From assembly GCA_022592445.1 (NCBI GenBank), contig JABYQR010000274.1, positions 1 through 63,038 on the forward strand: a stretch of 63,038 nucleotides of DNA, read 5' to 3'. The stretch's first letter is position 1. Each line of letters begins with the position of its first letter. The stretch comes from Cytidiella melzeri. Its lineage: Eukaryota; Basidiomycota; Agaricomycetes; Polyporales; Irpicaceae. Below, in pieces: positions 59,777-63,038 of this stretch. Both the position numbers and the translations under genes were made by a program. The notes under the pieces were generated by a model. It was given only the letters and a program-made list of their open reading frames with translations. It made no database searches and was not told the DNA's origin.

Positions 59777-60547
59777 GCTACTACTTACGTCGTCCGTTTC
59801 TACCCCCTGCGTTGTTCAGTGCCTAAGGACACGCGCACCCGTTTTTCCAAGGACCTCTCTACGAACGAGCCTCAGCTCAAGAGGTGCCTCCCCCCATCTT
59901 TCCTCGACGCTCTCGCTGCCAAGCGTAAGAGCGGTCAACCTCATCGCTGGTCTGACAAAGACCTCGTCAACGTTGCGAAGTACGTATCAAAGAAACCGCC
60001 GGTCAAAGGCATCACCCTCACCGTCCCCTCTTACGAGGAAAATCAACAACTTCGCGCTTCTGCCCGAGCATACGGAGAACGTGCAGCCGAGGAACGTGCT
60101 CAAACTCTTGCCGAGCAACAGACTCACAAGCCGACTCTCGCTGAGCGACTTGCCAAACTTCCTCCGCCCACTCCCGCTCCCGCTGCACCCAAACCGGTAC
60201 TGATAGACTTCAAGAAGTTATCACCGGTTGACCTCATCGGCATCTTCAGGCCGAAGCTTACCGCTGTCCGTACCCGCTTGCAAGCTCTAACAGAGCTACA
60301 AGAACTTCTCAACTGCGCAGACCCCGACCATCGTCGCGCGCTACTCCACCTCGTCAACAAAGTCAATCGCTTCCTTAACCGACTTGACAAGCTCGCACCT
60401 GTCACAGCCGACCGTGAGTGGCAACTCCTAGACTGGGGTTGCAAAGCAATTGGGAAAGTCTCGTTTAAGCAGCTTCGCAAGAACTATAGCAAAGTTCTTG
60501 CGCAACTTAACGTAGTAAATAACGATAGCTACTTCGAGTGGATCTAG
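59777..60547 (+). CDS. Ty3 leader open frame with no Met codon
   Basis: Open from 59777 to the TAG at 60545-60547 (256 sense codons), in the same frame as gag and pol, yet without a single ATG. The predicted product is Lys/Arg rich and helical: SFLDALAAKRKSG, RWSDKDLVNVAKYVSKKP, an Ala/Glu-rich coil, a Pro-rich hinge (LPPPTPAPAAPKP) and a helical C-terminus (VDLIGIFRPKLTAVRTRLQA). I recognise no family. Protein-like composition suggests past or present coding, through non-AUG initiation, splicing from an upstream ATG, or an N-terminal gag domain whose start has been lost. Confidence 0.5.
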   Translation, partial: ATTYVVRFYPLRCSVPKDTRTRFSKDLSTNEPQLKRCLPPSFLDALAAKRKSGQPHRWSDKDLVNVAKYVSKKPPVKGITLTVPSYEENQQLRASARAYGERAAEERAQTLAEQQTHKPTLAERLAKLPPPTPAPAAPKPVLIDFKKLSPVDLIGIFRPKLTAVRTRLQALTELQELLNCADPDHRRALLHLVNKVNRFLNRLDKLAPVTADREWQLLDWGCKAIGKVSFKQLRKNYSKVLAQLNVVNNDSYFEWI

Positions 60548-60793
60548 ACAGTCCACGGTTTTTTGCCCACCACGTCTTTGATCTGTGATAATTGTATCCA
60601 TTTCTTCGATCCCATCTCGGTCACAGACGACCACTTTCGAGCCAACGAGAGATCCTTCTACGAGTGTGATAACCAACCGTGCCCTAATCGATTAAATCAG
60701 TTAGACCCCACTGAAGCAATCGAACACGAGTATTACGCAGAGACCTATCAACCGCCCTCCGAAGAAAATCGTCGTCTGATCACGAAAGAAGAC

Positions 60794-62041
60794 ATGGATC
60801 CGAACCAGCCCGCCGCCCCTGCTGCCCCAGCTGCCCCAGTCGCCAATCTGAGCCAGCAAGACGTCCTAAATATGTTGGGCGTCCTGACACAAAGGATGGT
60901 TGACCTCACCAATCAGGTGGCTGCACTCGCCGCCGCACAGACGCCAGCAGTTGTCGCTGCTACTCACGGCTCCAGAGAACGGAGTATCGTCGAGAAGCCG
61001 GTCTCCTTTAAGGGGAAAACCTCGTCAGAAGCCAGGCTCTTCCGACACGCGTTCATTGTCTGGGCGCAAAATCAAGGAAAAGCGTTCTTCCAGCAAGACG
61101 CGCAAGGCCAGGTCCGAGTGGACAACAATGGCGCGAGGATCTTCGATCCTCACAAACTCATCACCAGCGCCCTGTCGTTCATGCAAGACGACGCTGCCGA
61201 CTGGGCCCGCCCTCATATTGAGGAGCTGGCCAGTAGTAAACCAGCTTTTGGCAACAGCTGGGATACGTTTATCGAGGCTTTCAAAGCCAAATTTGAGCCA
61301 ATAGATGCTGTCATGGAGGCTAAGACGAAAATAGCCAACATGAAGCAAAGCAACAAAACCTTCGCCGCCCATATCTCCGAGTTCGAGACCTGGGCTCCTC
61401 GCACTGGCTGGAGCCAGCAGGACCTCTTCGATCGTCTCAAGTCGAGCTTGAGCACCGAGTACTTGCAACGTGTCTCGTACTTTCAAACCCGCGCTGCTAC
61501 CTACAACGCTCTCAAGGACCAGTGCAAGGCAGTCGATGCTCAGCTCGCCGATTTGCGAAACAGCACGGGCAAGGTTATGGTGGACAGTTCCTCGGGACAC
61601 GGCAAGTCCCACCAGCAAGCGTTCCGCGATCCCAACGCTATGGAGATCGACGCCTCCCGCTTCTCCGCCTCGTTTGACTCGCTCTTTGCGGGTCTGGGCA
61701 AACAGGAGATCTTCCAGAAATGGAAGAAGGAGATGAGCAAGCGCTGCTCGGTTTGTGGATCCGAGAACCACAAAAAGAGGGACTCGAAGCACCCTGATGA
61801 CCCGGTTTGCAACCACTGCGGTGGTACCGGTCATTGGGGGGCTGTTTGTCTGAAGCGACTTCAAGGCGTCCCTAAGGGACAAAAAGTTGCTGCTACCTCG
61901 TCGACCTCGTCGACTACTACCCCGGCGAAGCAAGACGCATCCAATGACAAGGATGCTAAGATTGCGGCACTCAAGGACATGCTTGACATCCAAAAGAAGC
62001 AAATGGATGAGATGGCAGCCAAAATCAATGCGGTTTTTTGA
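60794..62041 (+). CDS. Ty3-type retrotransposon Gag
   Basis: From the first ATG of the frame (60794, MDPNQPAAPAAP) to the TGA at 62039-62041: 415 residues. The frame is open upstream to 60548, and that stretch contains a Cys-rich segment (CDNC ... CDNQPCPN). An Ala/Pro-rich start is followed by a retrotransposon gag (capsid) domain with KPVSFKGKTSSEARLFRHAF, ALSFMQDDAADWA, WDTFIEAFKAKFEPIDA, ISEFETWAPRTGWSQQDLFD and RLKSSLSTEYL. Then come a Cys-rich KRCSVCGSENHKK and a CX2CX4HX4C zinc knuckle (CNHCGGTGHWGAVC), and a C-terminal coil. Gag forms the virus-like particle and packages the element RNA in the cytoplasm. Confidence 0.9.
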   Translation: MDPNQPAAPAAPAAPVANLSQQDVLNMLGVLTQRMVDLTNQVAALAAAQTPAVVAATHGSRERSIVEKPVSFKGKTSSEARLFRHAFIVWAQNQGKAFFQQDAQGQVRVDNNGARIFDPHKLITSALSFMQDDAADWARPHIEELASSKPAFGNSWDTFIEAFKAKFEPIDAVMEAKTKIANMKQSNKTFAAHISEFETWAPRTGWSQQDLFDRLKSSLSTEYLQRVSYFQTRAATYNALKDQCKAVDAQLADLRNSTGKVMVDSSSGHGKSHQQAFRDPNAMEIDASRFSASFDSLFAGLGKQEIFQKWKKEMSKRCSVCGSENHKKRDSKHPDDPVCNHCGGTGHWGAVCLKRLQGVPKGQKVAATSSTSSTTTPAKQDASNDKDAKIAALKDMLDIQKKQMDEMAAKINAVF

Positions 62042-63038
62042 AGCGGACTCGTGACACAGCCGCAGCTGCGAGTCCCCCAGATACCCTGTCCTTCTCGTCC
62101 TCCTCGTCTTCTGTCGTCTTCCTCGTGTACAATGTCTACTCCATGCCCGTCGTCTACTATCTCCTCATGTACTATATCGTCGCTAGATCGGTTATCATCT
62201 CATTTCCGTGTACATGTACTAGTTAAAGGTCTGAATAGAAGCATTCGCGTTCCTGCAATGATCGATTCGGGAGCTACGGCTTTATTCATCAGTCACCAGT
62301 TCGTCAAGAAGCATAAGATTATTCAGCACCCGCTCGAAAGGGTTATCTCATTGCATAACATTGACGGAACTAAGAATAAAGCTGGCGGATTAACGCACTT
62401 CGTTCGCCTTACACTCACAGTCGGAGATCACACGGAAAAGGCAGAGTTTCTCGTCACGGACTTAGGTCCAGAAGACGTCATTCTTGGGCTACCATGGCTC
62501 AAGCGCGTAAACCCTACTGTCAACTGGGAAAAAGGAGAAATGACAATTCCGAGCGGCTCGGAAGAATCTCCTAACGAACCTTTCCAGAAGGTTGACGGTA
62601 ATCGCAAAGAACGTAGGCAGTGGGTAAAAGCCGGTATCATCCAAGACACCACTGACGAAGTCTGGTGTATGGCCGGCTTCACCTATTCTACTAAGCTTGC
62701 TGCCGAAGCAAACGAAGCTAAAGCTCAGCGCTCCTTCGAAGACATCGTTCCATCAGAGTATCACAGACACGCTAAAGTCTTCTCTGAGGAAGAGTCTAAT
62801 CGGCTACCCCAGCATCAGCCCTGGGACCATTCGATTGATCTCAAACCAGATGCTCCTGAGACCATCAAATCGAAAGTTTATCCTATGCCCCTGAACGAAC
62901 AAGCCGAGCTTGACAAGTTCATTCAGGAGAACCTAGCGAAAGGTTACATCACGCCTTCTAAGTCTCCAATGGCTTCTCCGGTCTTTTTCATCAAAAAGAA
63001 GGACAACAAACTCCGACTTATTCAGGACTACCGCAAAC
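62042..63038 (+). CDS. Ty3-type Pol, protease and start of reverse transcriptase (partial)
   Basis: Open, in frame with gag, from just after the gag TGA to the window edge. The first 55 codons are Ser/Pro rich; then an aspartic protease with VPAMIDSGATALFISHQF, flap region and the ILGLPWL motif (62480s), and a linker ending with the typical YPMPLNEQAELDKFI and SPMASPVFFIKKKDNKLRLI, the first RT motifs, then DYRK at the edge. No frameshift or stop occurs in these 332 codons. The YxDD box, RNase H and integrase lie outside. Expression would need UGA readthrough or reinitiation. Confidence 0.9.

Noticed and set aside
61025..62002. 325-codon minus-strand ORF opposite gag
   Set aside because: Mirror frame of a GC-rich gag gene; no independent support.

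Overview
The window is nuclear DNA of a filamentous basidiomycete, most likely an Agaricomycete. The evidence is protein-coding genes cut by many very short GT-AG introns (mostly 47-65 nt), single-copy eukaryotic genes in tight alternating orientation, and mobile-element families typical of mushroom genomes (DUF6589 proteins, RecQ-like helicases, pogo, Ty1/copia, Ty3). I saw no rRNA or tRNA gene and no CRISPR array. Exon joins were built by hand from reading frame, splice signals and recalled family motifs; the joins given have consistent phases.

Left part (1-12.8 kb) is accessory. A decayed Ty1/copia element runs off the left edge (1-1792, minus). After about 1.5 kb with only short repeats comes a nested transposon. 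The outer element (3311-12770) has ~245-bp terminal inverted repeats and a target duplication. It carries a DUF6589 gene (plus) convergent with a frameshifted RecQ-like helicase (minus). Its right inverted repeat is split by a 3.49-kb pogo-type element (9127-12616) flanked by TA and encoding a DDE transposase whose second acidic residue reads Asn.

The middle (12.8-56 kb) is a gene-dense core block: a small secreted protein, TMA20/MCT-1, an SRR1-domain protein, an acidic orphan, CDC27/APC3, CCT1, a MIT/coiled-coil protein (possibly Atg38-like), MOG1 divergent from NDC80, a secreted type-B carboxylesterase, a small intradiol dioxygenase, a TmpA-like membrane protein, an ERI1-like exonuclease divergent from CMS1, SF3A1, a UBC6-type ubiquitin-conjugating enzyme, ATG8, a membrane protein of unknown function and an allantoate-permease-like MFS transporter. 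They cover cell division (APC/C, kinetochore), folding, splicing, ribosome assembly, translation, nuclear transport, autophagy and ERAD. I see no metabolic cluster.

The right end (57-63 kb) is mobile again: an 849-bp MITE-like element with perfect 24-bp inverted repeats and TA duplication, then the 5' part of a Ty3-type retrotransposon that runs off the right edge. Three long open stretches lie in one reading frame, separated by single UAG and UGA codons, and the first contains no methionine codon. The most notable items are the DUF6589/RecQ element as a TIR transposon, the pogo insertion into its TIR, the stop-punctuated Ty3 frame, and a 2-nt break in the CCT1 frame.
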